Below are positions 1 through 10,610 of a stretch of DNA of 64,000 nt, piece by piece; positions within the stretch are counted from its first letter, which is position 1; each line of letters opens with the position of its first letter. Below the pieces are notes generated by a model, which did not search any database, had not been told where the DNA came from, and was given only the letters and a program-made list of their open reading frames with translations. The translations under genes and the position numbers were made by a program. This DNA comes from Delphinus delphis. Taxonomy: Eukaryota > Chordata > Mammalia > Artiodactyla > Delphinidae. The stretch covers positions 47,283,559-47,347,558 of the forward strand of contig NC_082686.1 of assembly GCF_949987515.2 (NCBI RefSeq). The letters are read 5' to 3'.

Positions 1-130
1 GGTAGGGAATATTATTATCTCCATCTACAGCAAAGAAATGGAAGCACAGATGAAGGTTACACAGCTAATAAGAGGCAGAACTGGGATGTGAATCCAGGCA
101 ACCTGGCTCCAGAACCTGTGCTCTTAAAAA
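1..130 (-). repeat. MIR SINE fragment, antisense
   Basis: The stretch reads as the reverse complement of the MIR core. A degenerate 'acagatgaaggttacacagc' is followed by 'agaggcagaactgggat' and then by 'ggctccagaacctgtgctct'. It is old and diverged, and the window edge cuts it off. Confidence 0.75.
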
Positions 131-904
131 TCATGTGTCATGCTACTGTACTGCCAAAGACAGATGGCTATAGACACCCTGTCTGAAATGGATACAGACA
201 CCGTGTGTGAAAAATGCTTATAGCCTTGCTGAAGAGATTACTTATCAATAATTACAATACAGATGAACAGTGGTCTGTGGCAGTAGTTGTCACTGACTCT
301 CCCCTACGTAGCCAAGGAAGGATTTATTTATTTGAGAAAAGCAAAGACATAGAAGGAGTACATTTTTATGTAGGGATAGAAGGTTGAGGATATATAAGAT
401 TTATGACTGTGGAAAACCCCATTATGTGTGTATTTATGTGTTTATAAATAATATTCCTATACTAGCATATTAATATATGCTATGTACCTTATGAAAACAT
501 ATTCAAAAAGGAAAAATATTAATAAAAAAATAAGATATCTAATTATTTTTCTCCCACCCCATTGGATTGTCTTAAACACCTCAGAAAGATCATTGCTCTG
601 GCCTATAGGAGTAATGGAAGGTTGTTAATGTAGACCAGATATGTTTAAAACAAATAAATATTACATACCACTTTATTTACAGATATGTTCTCACATGAAG
701 GGCAGGGCCATCCATGTCTTCCACCAAATATTAATAGTCTCCATTCATATGTCTCATAGGGTTTCTGACCTGATGCTTCATACCTAATGGCTGTTCAACA
801 GAGTGAATGGTTTGCTCTTTCTATTTTGTGGCCTATCCCACAACTTAGATAACATTGCTAAATAACAATGGCTCAAAATTGTATGGGCCACTCTGCATTT
901 TCAG
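131..904. other. Unique AT-rich sequence
   Basis: No repeat, exon or RNA gene is recognised. Short A/T runs occur near 500-560, and every reading frame is broken by stops. Confidence 0.5.
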
Positions 905-1245
905 TCATCTTGCAGCTCAGCTGGGTGTGAATGGTCTAAGATGGGCTCACTCCCATATCTGACTGTCAGCTAGTTGGGCTAGATCTCAGCTGGATCATCT
1001 CATCTCTGCTCCACATGGGCTTTCAACCTCTGGTAGGCTAGACCAGGCTTCCCCTTATGGTGGTCTCAGATCAGCATCTCAAGAGTGTGAGACTCCAAGG
1101 CCTTATTTTTATTGGTGAAAGAATGGCATGCTAGCCCAAATTCAGGAAGTGGGGAAATAGATTTGCCTCTTGATGGAAGGAGCTGCAGAGTCACATTGCA
1201 GAGGATGGGGAAGACTTAGTTAACTGCAGCCATCTTTGAAAAACT
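905..1245 (+). repeat. Old interspersed repeat, family not named
   Basis: The block 'gctcagctgggtgtgaatgg', 'tggggaaatagatttgcctc' and 'gatggaaggagctgcagagt' is phrasing I recognise from a common ancient mammalian repeat, with typical 'assigned by memory' uncertainty. I cannot name the family, and the orientation is relative to the copy I remember. A RepeatMasker run would settle it. Confidence 0.45.
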
Positions 1246-1660
1246 CTAGGTCTGTCACACTTACAGATTCAGACTTCTGTGAAAATCAAATAAAAATCTA
1301 GTTTAAAAGAGGGGTAAAATATATTTGGTTCTTTACTTCTTTTAGTTTCCTGGAAGCATAAGTTTATTTCTATGATTTCTGTGATGCATTCCTGTGCTTT
1401 CCTCTTACCCACATATTCATATGTGGAACAATAGCCTACTGATAAGAATCAACTTGTATTCTGCTACTAATCAATAAAGATTCCTCTACCACCGTTAATC
1501 TTATCCAAGGTATGCCTTCCAGAATTCCAAGATAATGTAAGTTTCTATTTAGCAGGGTAGCTTGCTAAGCATTGCTCATAAGTAGTGCTCTTTGAGTTTA
1601 AGGCAACCCTGAACTGCTACAGAAAACTGAATGGTTCTCTGTATATGTTCTATCTTCCCT
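1246..1660. other. Unique sequence
   Basis: Nothing recognisable is present. No frame exceeds 60 codons. Confidence 0.5.
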
Positions 1661-1812
1661 CACCTCATTCTTTTTTTTTTTAATTGAGTTAAAGTTGATG
1701 TACAGTATTATATGTTACAGGTGTACAATATAGTGATTCATAATTTTTAAAGGTTATAGTCCATTTATAGTTATTATAAAATATTTGCTATATTCCCTCT
1801 CACCTCATTCTT
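1661..1812 (-). mobile_element. 5'-truncated L1 3' end, antisense, with target duplication
   Basis: A T-run (antisense poly-A) is followed by 'agttgatgtacagtattata' and 'aggtgtacaatatagtgatt', the antisense L1 3' UTR end seen in cetartiodactyl genomes. The 12-bp sequence cacctcattctt flanks it at 1661-1672 and 1801-1812. The inserted part is therefore about 128 bp at 1673-1800, a severely 5'-truncated retrotransposition product. Confidence 0.8.
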
Positions 1813-2518
1813 AAAGTGAGTTGAGTGAAATCTGCCAGGAGAGCACAGATCATTTGCCAATGATGATATTTATAAGCGATAAAAAAGGAATGACCTGAAA
1901 CATTTTTATACCATGTTCTTTTAAAATTGATTAGAGTTTTTCTGAAACCACCAGTCTTCTTTGAGGGCTAGGGAAAATAGCATCAACATTCTTGCTGGCT
2001 CTCACACTGAGTTTGTGAACAGACCCATCGTGTGCAGACTTCTGGTCTACTGAGGAGTGTGTCTCGTCATGTTTACAATGGTGGAGTTTCCTTGCCCTTC
2101 TGCCAACAACCACAAAATGATCAGTAATGAGAAGTAATTAAGTATCGAGTGGAAGAAAACACAGACATGAATTTCATGATACTCTCATGCTTTGTATTAT
2201 CAGTGACTTCATTGTTTCTCTTGGCAAATTTTTAATGCATCTGTGCTTGGCCTTGCATACTGAGGAAAAGAAAAATTTTGTAATGGCAACAGTGGTTTGG
2301 GATTTTCAGGTTACAAAGAAAAAAAAAAACAGAATGGAAAGTTGCTTTTGCTTATACCAAATAATGATGCCTTACTCTTTTCATAAAGTGTCGGTAGTGA
2401 CATAATGCCTGATGGTTTTGCAAGGAGAAAACCTGCTTAGTTGTCAAATTTAACACAGCCTAATGTGTTGATTATCTGTGACTCTCAGAGCCATAGAATG
2501 GCAGCCTTGAGGACTGTA
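1813..2518. other. Unique sequence
   Basis: No repeat or gene is recognised. A short A-run lies near 2320-2329. The open frames here (72 and 60 codons) resemble no known protein. Confidence 0.5.
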
Positions 2519-2650
2519 AGAGAGCGATAGACTGGGAATCAGGAAACATGGCTTCTGATCTCAACTCTGCTTTTAATTAGCAAAGCTCTGGTTGTCACTT
2601 GTAAAATGAGGATATTAGTCTAGGTTGGCCCCGTGAGGTCATTCAGGATG
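2519..2650 (+). repeat. MIR fragment, diverged
   Basis: The order 'tgggaatcaggaaacatggc', 'tcaactctgc' and 'tgtaaaatgaggatattag' matches the MIR core in sense orientation, with heavy divergence. Confidence 0.5.
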
Positions 2651-3324
2651 AAACAAGGACGAGGGGTTCTTTGCCTTGACCTCTACCTTGTTCCTTACTC
2701 CCCAGTGGGTCCCCCTGACTGCAGGATTTACGCCTGAGACTAGATGATCTCTGAGGTCCCGGGACTTCCCGCTTTAGAATTCTCTGCTTCTCTGTTGTCT
2801 TGTATCTATGGATACAGATACAGTGTAGTTGGCCCTGAGAAGCGGATTCTACTTTATTTTCCTGTGTGGTGACCTCGGTCAGTTTTTCTTTGGCTTAAGC
2901 TGGTTAAAATCGTGATGTATCTTGGTAAGGATGTGTTCATGAAGAAGAAGGACTAGTAGAGAATTTGCAATTATTTACTTAATCTAGTTACAGAAAATGA
3001 CCAAATGTCAACTGAGGCCTATTCTACCTACTACCTTCCCCCAATATACATGCCCCTAGCCAACTCTTTACTATAAAAATTGAATTTTCTTAATCATTCT
3101 TTATTAATCTTTAGATAGCAAAAACTGTTTATTCTATATAATTGAGCACTAACATAATTTAGTCTCTGTGTACCTGTTTATTTTCATGTTTGAATGGTGG
3201 AAAGAGGATATTTTGTTTGTATAAAAGAACTTCAAAAAGGTTCAGTGAAAGAAATTGGTTTTGGTCTTGATCATTTACTATGATGTTGAGGTAACCAATC
3301 AAAACTACTCCAATTTAAAGAAGA
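2651..3324. other. Unique sequence
   Basis: No feature recognised. Local composition changes from GC-richer (2640-2780) to AT-rich. Confidence 0.45.
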
Positions 3325-3580
3325 AAGTAATAATAATGGTAGCTTACATTAAATTCAGTACTTACCAAATACAAGTCTGTTCTAAATGCTTTCTTTTGAT
3401 TAACTCATTTAGTCTTCTTAAAAACTGTTGTTTATCTCCATTTTGCAAAAGAGGAAACTGAGGCTTGTAGCTGTTAAGTAACTTGCCAAAGGTCATACTG
3501 CTAGAAAGTGGCAGAGCCAGGTCCTAACTTGGACAGTCTGGTTCCAGAGTCCAGCAAATCACTATGCTGTATCTACCTAG
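3325..3580 (-). repeat. MIR, nearly complete, antisense
   Basis: The full antisense order is present. The 3' part 'taaatgctttcttttgatta' with 'actcatttagtc' comes first, then 'gaggaaactgaggct', 'taagtaacttgccaaaggtc', 'gtggcagagccagg' and 'ctggttccagagtcc'. This is one of the best preserved MIRs in the window. Confidence 0.85.
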
Positions 3581-3629
3581 GGTTTTATAAGAAGGCATAC
3601 ATAGTAAAGGAAAAAATCCTGGTTCAACA

Positions 3630-3700
3630 TTAAGTTATTCAACAAATATTTATGAAGTACCTACTATGTCAGTTATCATATTAGCCAATTTGTGCAAGCT
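3630..3700 (-). repeat. L2 3' end fragment, antisense
   Basis: The antisense L2 terminus is recognised from 'ttcaacaaatatttatgaag' followed by 'tacctactatgtcag'. Confidence 0.6.
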
Positions 3701-3959
3701 TATTTTTGTATCTGGACTAATGTCCCTTTTGTTGATATGGGTACAGTTAATTCTGGCTACCCAGAATTACACAAAAATCTGAATAATATGAAGTCACAAC
3801 TCCCTGGCCCTTTCAGCAATTGGTCCATTCAGTAAAGATGTTTTGTTTTCATGCATTATTTATGTGCAGAAACTTAACTGAATGCATTGTTATTCTTAAA
3901 CTTTAAAGGCCACAAAGTGGCTTTTCTCAACCACTTTGCTGGCATCTTGGGGGAAGGCA

Positions 3960-4125
3960 GGAGGTATAGCATAACAGAAAGACTATGAGATTGTGGGATC
4001 AGATGGATCTGGACTTTAATTGCTGCTCCCATATGTTAGCTCTGTGGCCTTGGACAACCTACTCTACCTCTGTGAGCCTTCAAATGTAAAATGGAGATAA
4101 TGGTACCTGGTAATGGGTTTATTGT
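3960..4125 (+). repeat. MIR, sense
   Basis: The MIR order 'agactatgagattgtgggat', 'gctctgtggccttggacaa', 'cctctgtgagcctt' and 'aaatggagataatggtacct' is intact. Confidence 0.8.
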
Positions 4126-4200
4126 TCATGCTCTGTGAGCTTAGGGCCCCTGTTGTTCATGTCTGTCTCCTCAGTGTTCAACAGAGTTGTAACTCATCAG
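4126..4200 (+). repeat. Possible L2 3' fragment
   Basis: 'ctctgtgagcttagggcc' followed by 'gtctgtctcctcagtgttc' resembles the L2 3' region (calm-down phrase 'gtgagctcc..agggcagggac..gtctgtctcc'). It is short and weak. Confidence 0.35.
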
Positions 4201-4235
4201 GGATTCATTTGAAAGACTGAATCATGCAGTCCTCA

Positions 4236-4310
4236 ACAGAGCTGACTGGCTGTAAGTAGGAACTGCCTCATGGTAAAAATGATTCATCTGTGAACCACTG
4301 GCTAGAAATT
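4236..4310. repeat. First copy of a diverged dispersed repeat pair
   Basis: The segment shares an ordered series of words with 5197-5271: cagagctg, ctcatggtaaa, gattc, tctatgaa or tctgtgaa, and actggcta. Both copies are in the same orientation about 960 bp apart. The family is not recognised. It may be two remnants of one ancient repeat, or an old local duplication. Confidence 0.5.
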
Positions 4311-4354
4311 CAGAAAAATGGTACTGAGAATCTCATAGAAGTAGCTGGAGTGTA

Positions 4355-4442
4355 CAGAAGTAGCTAATGTGTATGGACCTCTTACTACATGCCCGGCACT
4401 GTTTTAAGTGCTTTGTGTATATTATTTAATCTTAAAGACTTT
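4355..4442 (-). repeat. MIR 3' fragment, antisense
   Basis: 'ttactacatgcccggcactg' followed by 'ttttaagtgctttgtgtata' and 'ttatttaatc' is the antisense MIR 3' part. Confidence 0.7.
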
Positions 4443-4573
4443 TAGCCTGTAGTAAAGATTGTAGGAAAGGGCTTGGTAAAGGTAGGCTAAGCGTGGAGAC
4501 TCTCATGGGAGACATCAAAGACAGGGAAATTAATATCAAAATCAGGGTAGTGCTGGTACCTACACAAAGTTCA

Positions 4574-4646
4574 GTGTGTGTGTGTGTGTGTGTGCGCGCG
4601 CGCGCGCTCACGCGCATGCACACGTGCATGCACACACATGTGCGTG
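4574..4646. repeat. Alternating purine-pyrimidine tract (GT)n(GC)n(CA)n
   Basis: A strictly alternating run at 4574-4607, (GT)n passing into (GC)n, is followed after one misplaced base (T at 4608) by another strictly alternating run at 4609-4646. The second includes gcatgcacacgtgcatgc. About 72 bp of almost uninterrupted alternation, with a pure GC core, is the classic sequence requirement for left-handed Z-DNA. The open frames crossing it are repeat artefacts. Confidence 0.95.
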
Positions 4647-5196
4647 GAGAAGGGACACTGGATCCCCAAGACTAACTAGAAAATTCTTGTTAATGTCACC
4701 GAATTTTGAAAACTTTTATCATATATACCCTGACTTTTCGCTCTCTCTCACCCCCACCTCCCTGAGTACACTCTCACATGCATAAAATGAGGTGAACATC
4801 CGCTGCATTCCTCCTTTTTATTTGACAGCACCTTGAACAGTCATTAGTTCTGTTTTAGTGTATGTGACATTTTATAAAGTGGTCTTATTTTAACTTGTTT
4901 GGTAGGAAATTTGAGGGATGAATCGTTTTGATGGCAAGATGGCTGCATAATGCAGGGTGAGTCTGTGCTAACTGTAGGATGCTCTTCACCAAGGGACAAA
5001 CTTGGAAGGGATTCAGTGCCTTAAGTTTGAACGTGCTTAACATCCCACACTTGCTGAATTTAGAGAGCAGGCTGCCGGCTAGCTTTACATTTCCACTTGG
5101 ATTTCCCCCTCTCTCTGCATGGAACCATAAAGCTATAACTTAGTTCCCTGGAAGGGGAATGGAAAGAGATGTAGTAAGATTATATGGGGTGCTCAG
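4647..5196. other. Unique sequence
   Basis: A CT-rich patch lies at 4740-4780. Nothing else is recognised. Confidence 0.5.
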
Positions 5197-5271
5197 CAGA
5201 GCTGGTTGAGCCCTTAATATTAACAGTCTCATGGTAAATGTGATTCGTCTATGAAAATACTGGCTATAAAT
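5197..5271. repeat. Second copy of the diverged dispersed repeat pair
   Basis: It partners 4236-4310. The best-matching block starts with 'tcatggtaaatgtgattcgt' and continues 'ctatgaaaatactggctat', roughly four bases in five identical by hand alignment. Confidence 0.5.
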
Positions 5272-5694
5272 AGATGTTAATAGTGCTCAGTTGCAAATCA
5301 GCCATGCTGTGCTTGCATGGCCACATTAGGGAAAAAAATCCTGTTGAGTATTTTATTTGGTTTCTCTTAAAATGAAAAAATAAAAAGTTCGTTTCCTTTT
5401 ATTGCCCTAGTCACCCACATTTGAAGACACTAAATTCAGCCAGCTGCAGTAAAGCTATCTGATGGCTAAAAAAAGACACATTGAAAACCAGATAACCTAA
5501 TTTAGCAGTGGCACCCTTTATCTTTTTCTTCCATTTTCAGTAAAAAATCATTGTAACATACCCTTACTGGTGTTTTTACTTGTAGGGAGGGCATGGATAG
5601 GGCTTCAGAGAGGGGAACAGAACTTGGGGATCTGTGATTCAGGTCCATATTCTTAAGAATTCTGAGTCCTAATAGAAAGTCAAGGTTTCTTTCA
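5272..5694. other. Unique sequence
   Basis: AT-rich sequence with no recognisable feature. Confidence 0.5.
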
Positions 5695-6060
5695 AATCAA
5701 GTATGAGGTTCAGAAGGCAGTGTAGTCATCTCATCTATCCCCATAGTATCAGGCACTAAGCATTTTCTATGCCCATCTACTCCGTTGTTATACAGCTCTC
5801 AGTGTCTGAAAGTGCTTCCTTATGAGCTGAAATCCAGCTCCCAGGATCTTTATTCATTTATCCTTCTTCTGCCTCCAGAGCTAAGTCAGCCAAGACTACT
5901 TCTCTTGTCACACTGTGGTCCTTCAGTGGGAAGGGCTCTATTCTTTTTTCCAGATGTAATACTCAGTTTCTTTAACCACCACTCTTCATACTATGTGGTC
6001 TAGTCTCCCTCACCCAACACACCATCTCATGCACACATTTTGACTATACCCCTTTAGACC
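5695..6060 (+). repeat. Possible CR1/L3-clade LINE fragment
   Basis: The flow 'ctgaaagtgcttccttatga', 'gctgaaatccagctc' and then a pyrimidine-rich tract with 'ttctttaaccaccactcttc' resembles the antisense-coding 3' region of CR1/L3 LINEs. The 72-codon frame here does not look like a host protein. The call rests on pattern memory only. Confidence 0.4.
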
Positions 6061-6275
6061 TACTCTTCATTAGGCCGGGTGTTTCTTAAAGAAATGCATG
6101 GAGTTGGGCGTGATCTCCCAGATATTAAACACAACTAAAGCAGTGAAATGGTAAGAGTATATACTTAAGGAAGAGCTCAGTAAGTCTTCTGATATTGGAT
6201 CTCAGTTGGAATGTTAAGTATAGATCAAGACATTTGATAGTAGGCATTTAATGAAGACTTATTTCCAGTTTCACT
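6061..6275. other. Unique sequence
   Basis: No feature recognised. Confidence 0.45.
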
Positions 6276-6450
6276 TATCAGGTAAGTGCTTGTAATACCT
6301 TTCATGTGTACATTGATTGTTGTATCAGTAAATAGGTAATTATTCACTCTGTTTTTCAAGAGGAGGAATTCGAGCTTCAGAAAGCTTAAATAACTTTGAC
6401 TAACAAACCTTGGACCAGAAATGAAAACTTAGGCCTTCTGACACCCCTTT
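6276..6450 (-). repeat. MIR, antisense, diverged
   Basis: The order 'ttttcaagaggaggaattcg', 'gcttaaataactttgactaa' and 'gccttctgacacc' fits an antisense MIR with many substitutions. Confidence 0.6.
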
Positions 6451-7044
6451 CTCTCCAGGCTCATGCTAGATTAATCAACACTTGCACTTTTTTTAAGCTT
6501 GAATGTGTTCTTTGGTTGTTTGTCCATGAAGTGCTATAGTCAGAGAAGCTGCTAGGCTGTAGATACAGAATAAACAGCCTGCCAATGGGGTCTAATAGTA
6601 CAGACTTACATCATGGCTTTTCTTAGCTGTGTGTTCTGAAGAAAGGACAAAAAGAAATATAAAAATCTCAGAGTATAAATAGTTGATTTATCTGAGTTTT
6701 CCATTACAAATCAGTGGCTCTTTAAAGATTCTTTTCTCATTTAAGGTTGACACGGGGCTGGGAATGTTTTCCAGATCTTTGTGGAATAAAACCAAAGAAG
6801 AAAATTATTTTCATATAGTCCAAGTTAGCTTTAAATGCATTTTAAAATGCCACAGTCCCAGCACTAGAACAGAGCTCTTGAAAATCATATGATTCTTTTA
6901 ACAGTTTTCAAACTACATCACTTTTCATATTTCTTCCAACTCTGCTCTCTGTTTTTTCTTACAAGCACGGTGATATTGAGCCAGTCACTTAACCTTTCTA
7001 TTCTCTTTGAATTTTTGTCTCTTTGGCTCTTGGAACCAGTTTCC
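6451..7044. other. Unique sequence
   Basis: No gene recognised. The short piece at 6965-7010, 'gagccagtcacttaaccttt', is a possible sense MIR core remnant. Confidence 0.45.
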
Positions 7045-7150
7045 TCCAATCCCCTTATTCTGCCACCGAGGCCTGTTGAAGTTAACTGATGTGCCCGTGG
7101 TCATGCCCAGAGGCAGCACCAGAACCCACATCTCTTGCCTACAGCTCTGT
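7045..7150 (-). repeat. Possible MIR fragment, antisense
   Basis: 'ttgaagttaactgatgtgcc' and 'cagaggcagcaccagaac' resemble the antisense MIR core. Weak. Confidence 0.4.
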
Positions 7151-7232
7151 TGCTGTTTCCATAGCAACACTACATGTTCATAGGCCAACCCCTACTTCTT
7201 CCAGCCCTAGAAAGATGTGAATCTTAAAAGAT

Positions 7233-7502
7233 AAAAATGCATCTTTAGAGTGGTTAAGAAGCCGCCTGCCAATGCAGGGGACATGGGTTCGAGCCCTGGT
7301 CCGCGAAGATCCCACATGCCACAGAGCAACTAAACCCGTGCTCCACAAGAGAAGCCACCGCAATGAGAAGCCTACACACCACAATGAAGAGTAGCCCCTG
7401 CTCGCCGCAACTAGAGAAAGCCCGCATGCAGCAGCGAAGACCCAACACAGCCAAAAATAAACTAATTAATTAATTACTTTTTTGAAAAATGCAACTTTCG
7501 AG
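7233..7502 (+). mobile_element. CHR SINE (tRNA-derived), 5'-truncated, with target duplication
   Basis: The inserted part, about 7251-7484, begins at 'tggttaagaagccgcctgcc', so the first roughly 19 nt of the tRNA-like head are missing. The B box 'gggttcgagccc' is present, followed by the CHR body ('gaagatcccacatgcc', 'agagaaagcccgcatgcagc') and an AT-rich tail. Flanks at 7233-7250 and 7485-7502 match at 16 of 18 positions, the target-site duplication. Confidence 0.92.
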
Positions 7503-7924
7503 AACCTGAAGTCTCCCACAAATTTTTGTTGGCTTTCTCAACCTCTTCTTCACCCATTAATTGACTAATAAGTCACTCTGAGTGCCTTCAGGCCTCCTCT
7601 TGGCTAGACCAACCTAGCATAATAAAGAGCTCAGAGGTGAACAGGAGATTCAGATATCAAGAGTTACCATCTATAAATTCCAAATGACAGCTTTCCTTTC
7701 TCTTCTTTTATCTAAGGACCTGTGACTGGAATAGACAGATTGTGTGTTACAGAAAAAATGTTGCAACTGGTAAAGTCCCAGGGCAGTACTTGACCTTGCA
7801 GCCATTTTGCTTCTCCTTTCCCACATCTTCCCGTATTCAATCTATCTTCCTGTACTGGGGAACAATTCCTTCCTGGCCTCCCAGGTATTTGAGTCTTGTC
7901 TGATACATTTATACTTACTAAGGG
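7503..7924. other. Unique sequence
   Basis: Nothing recognisable. Confidence 0.5.
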
Positions 7925-8090
7925 AAAAGAAGGAAACTAACTTTTGTAAAGCTCCAGTTATCTGCCTGATAATATGATTTATGCTTTCTGTTCTTTATAT
8001 CTTTTTTTTACAAGTTCGGACACATAGAGTTGGTATTATTCTCCTTATTTTACAGATGAAAAAAACAGACATTGAGGAATTCACAGTTTA
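7925..8090 (-). repeat. MIR, antisense
   Basis: 'ttggtattattctccttatt' followed by 'ttacagatgaaaaaaacaga' is the typical antisense MIR middle section. Confidence 0.65.
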
Positions 8091-8330
8091 GTGTTGTAGA
8101 AATATAGGTTCAAGACTAAATACAAAATACCAATAAATACTATAAATAATGTCCAATGTACAAAGTGTTTTGGGAGCATTTGAGAGGAAATGTCTAACTG
8201 TGCCAAAGGGACTTAGTGAAAGCACCTCAGAGGTAAGTTGGGCCATGGAGGATAAGAGTATACGGCTCATACGTACAGGTTGAAGGTGCATGAAAAACAG
8301 CATGTGGCAAATGTCGAGTTATTCCTTACG
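8091..8330 (-). repeat. Possible L2 fragment, antisense
   Basis: The purine-biased run with 'caaagtgttttgggagcatt', 'aaagggacttagtg' and 'cacctcagaggtaagttggg' resembles the antisense L2 3' half. The match is weak. Confidence 0.4.
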
Positions 8331-8369
8331 GCTGAAGTAAAGGAGAAGACCACCAGCGAAATTTGAACA

Positions 8370-8690
8370 TGTATGCTATGTATTAGATGATAATAAAAAG
8401 TTATTGGTAATTTTGTTAATGTATCAATGACATCGAATTTACATGAGAGAATGTCCTTTCCTTTTTATTTTTCTAGATACATAATGAAGTATCTTAGTGT
8501 GAAATGACATGATGTCCTGGGCTTTACTTTTAAATATTTCAGAAAAAATGAAGGCAGAGGGTAGAGGAGAAATAAGTATGGCAAATTATTAAGGGTTGTT
8601 GAAAGGTGGGTGAGTACATGGTCTTTGTTATATTCTTTTTACTTTCTGTGTATTTGGAAATATTCATGATAAAAGATTTAAATAGAAAGC
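8370..8690 (+). mobile_element. Old L1M 3' UTR fragment, sense
   Basis: The sequence 'tgaaatgacatgatgtcctg', 'gttgttgaaaggtgggtgag', 'tacatggtctttgttatatt' and the end 'gaaatattcatgataaaaga' follow the layout of mammalian-wide L1M 3' UTRs. No target duplication was identified, as expected for its age. Confidence 0.7.
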
Positions 8691-8850
8691 ACCAGAGACA
8701 TAGTGTTGGATACATAAACATTTTAAGAAGGTGTTCTCTTTAAAGGGGGGACAAAAGGTGCAAAAGGAGTGAGGTAGAGAAAAGAGACAGAAGACACTAA
8801 TCTTTGGGTGTCTGGCAGAGACAGAAAAGCAGAAAACTGAGCTGTGTCTC

Positions 8851-9221
8851 AAGAGCCAAGAGAGAGGGGCTTCCCTGGTGGTGCAGCGGTTAAGAATCCT
8901 CCTGCCAATGCAGGGGACATGGGTTTGAGCCCTGGTCCAGGAAGATCCCACATGCCACAGATCAACTAAGCCTGTGCACCAAAACTACTGAGCCTGCACT
9001 CTAGAGCCCACAAGCCACAACTACTGAGCCCGTGTGCCTAGAGTCTGTGCTCTGCAACAAAAGAAGCCACCACAATGAGAAGCCCGTGCACCACAACGAA
9101 GAGTAGCCCCCGCTCTCTGCAACTAGAGAAAGCCCACGTGCAGCAACAAAGACCCAACACAGCCAAAAATAAATACATTAAATAAATAAATTTATTTAAA
9201 AAAAAAAAAGAGCCAAGAGAG
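8851..9221 (+). mobile_element. CHR SINE, long form, with 14-bp target duplication
   Basis: The head 'ggggcttccctggtggtgca' contains the A-box region, and the B box reads 'gggtttgagccc'. The 3' body ends at 'cagccaaaaataaatacatt' and an A-rich tail. Identical 14-mers aagagccaagagag lie at 8851-8864 and 9208-9221, so the insertion is well dated as recent relative to the MIR/L2 background. The length of about 340 bp marks the long CHR type. Confidence 0.96.
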
Positions 9222-9694
9222 GAAATGATTTCAAGGGGCAGAGAGCTGCTGTAACTTCATTTTAACAACATTGCCACTGCTCAGAACAGTTTTGGCACTC
9301 TACTTTTGGAATTTTCGTTTTTTGGAATATCCCTCAGCCATGGCAAAATGTGGTTCATTGAAGGTGAATTTGACTTCTGACAACAGGGAAAAGTTCCTTG
9401 GAACTAAAGCTAGTGAATCAAGTCAGGATTTGGGTCAGCTAATACTGTTTTTGGTCAGAGAACCAACTGTGACCTTAAAATAATGAGATTGGTTTTTGTA
9501 TGTGAACTTTGCATAGATTTTGAAGACATTTCCAAAATGTGTCAGGGAAAACTTTTGACAAAATGACACAAATGGATTTCTAACTTAGAGCTTTTGTTTT
9601 GTTTTTAATATTCCATCTACTTCAGTTTTATGTCAAATCTTTGGTGTCCTGAAGCTTCTGGTTGTTTTCTAGAATCCCAATGTAAGCAAAAAAG
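9222..9694. other. Unique sequence
   Basis: A 70-codon frame from 9271 has no recognisable domain. Confidence 0.5.
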
Positions 9695-9907
9695 TAGGAG
9701 ACAGCATGGTATATGGCAGGGGAGAGAGTGCAGCCTCTGGAGCTGGCCAGCCAAGTTACAGTCCTATCTCCATCCCTACACGCTGTCCAATTTGGGGCAA
9801 GTTACTTCACTTCTTTGGGACTCTGTCTTTGCAGGGTTGTTGGGAGGATTTGAGATCGTATGTGTAAAATGCTGTGCCCAGTGCCTGACATATGATAGGA
9901 ACACATA
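9695..9907 (+). repeat. MIR, nearly full length, sense
   Basis: The whole MIR order is visible: 'gacagcatggtatatggcag', 'gcctctggagctggccagcc', 'ggggcaagttacttcacttc', 'gggttgttgggaggatttga' and 'gtgcctgacatatgatagga'. Confidence 0.85.
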
Positions 9908-10474
9908 ACTTATCTTGGTGGAGACATAATGATACAATTTTATCTCTTTGTTCATCAAACATACCTTCCCTCTTGGGACATCAAGTGAGATAGGAAAATA
10001 AATAATGGATTTTTGCCTGTTAGCATCATGAGGAGAATATATTACTCAGCCTTACATCACTGAAGGCAAGGGGAGTTCTTTTAGTCAGTACTAAACTTGT
10101 ATTTTCAGAGTGTGTGTTATTTTGTCCCTTGCCAAAATGGAGATTGGCAAGCTGAAGAAATTGGAATTTGGCCAGGAACCGGTGCCTGTTATTTAGCAGA
10201 GAGGTGATAGGGAACTATGATCCTGCCAGTTTGGAGGGACTTAACATGAAGTGACTGGCTTCTCGGTCTAAACGGGCCATAACTGTTCTGAACTAGAGGA
10301 CGAAGGCTGCTGATTCGAAGGGCTAGGCTCACCCAAGCTCTTACTGGTGTGCCTCTTTCACCAACCAGGACTTTAAAAATCTTCTCTAATACCACAGCAA
10401 CATGAAATTTACTGTCTTCCTGGCCAGGTACTCTACTGGAGCATTTTAAATATACTGTTCCCTTTGATACTGAA
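9908..10474. other. Unique sequence
   Basis: The 100-codon antisense frame at 10189-10491 shows no known domain or splice context. Confidence 0.5.
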
Positions 10475-10610
10475 AACAATATATCAGGCAAATACTACTA
10501 CTGACCTATGCTTTATTGGAAAGTTAAATTGAAAGATGTAAAGTCAGTCTGCCCAAGCCACAGAACACTATGGCAGAGCAGGAACTCCAGCTGCCTTTAG
10601 AACCCACCCA
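10475..10610 (-). repeat. MIR, antisense, diverged
   Basis: 'ctatgctttattggaaagtt', 'ctatggcagagcaggaactc' and 'agctgcctttagaacccacc' match the antisense MIR core. Confidence 0.55.

Noticed and set aside
4432..4785. Three overlapping frames with Cys-Val, His-Thr and Ala-Arg repeats
   Set aside because: They are translations of the alternating dinucleotide tract.
8865..8945. tRNA gene candidate
   Set aside because: The A- and B-box-like words belong to the tRNA-derived head of a SINE. The rest of a tRNA cloverleaf is not kept and the same head recurs in all CHR copies.
10189..10491. 100-codon minus-strand frame as a novel gene
   Set aside because: No recognisable domain, no splice or promoter context, and the length is within chance for the locally higher GC content.
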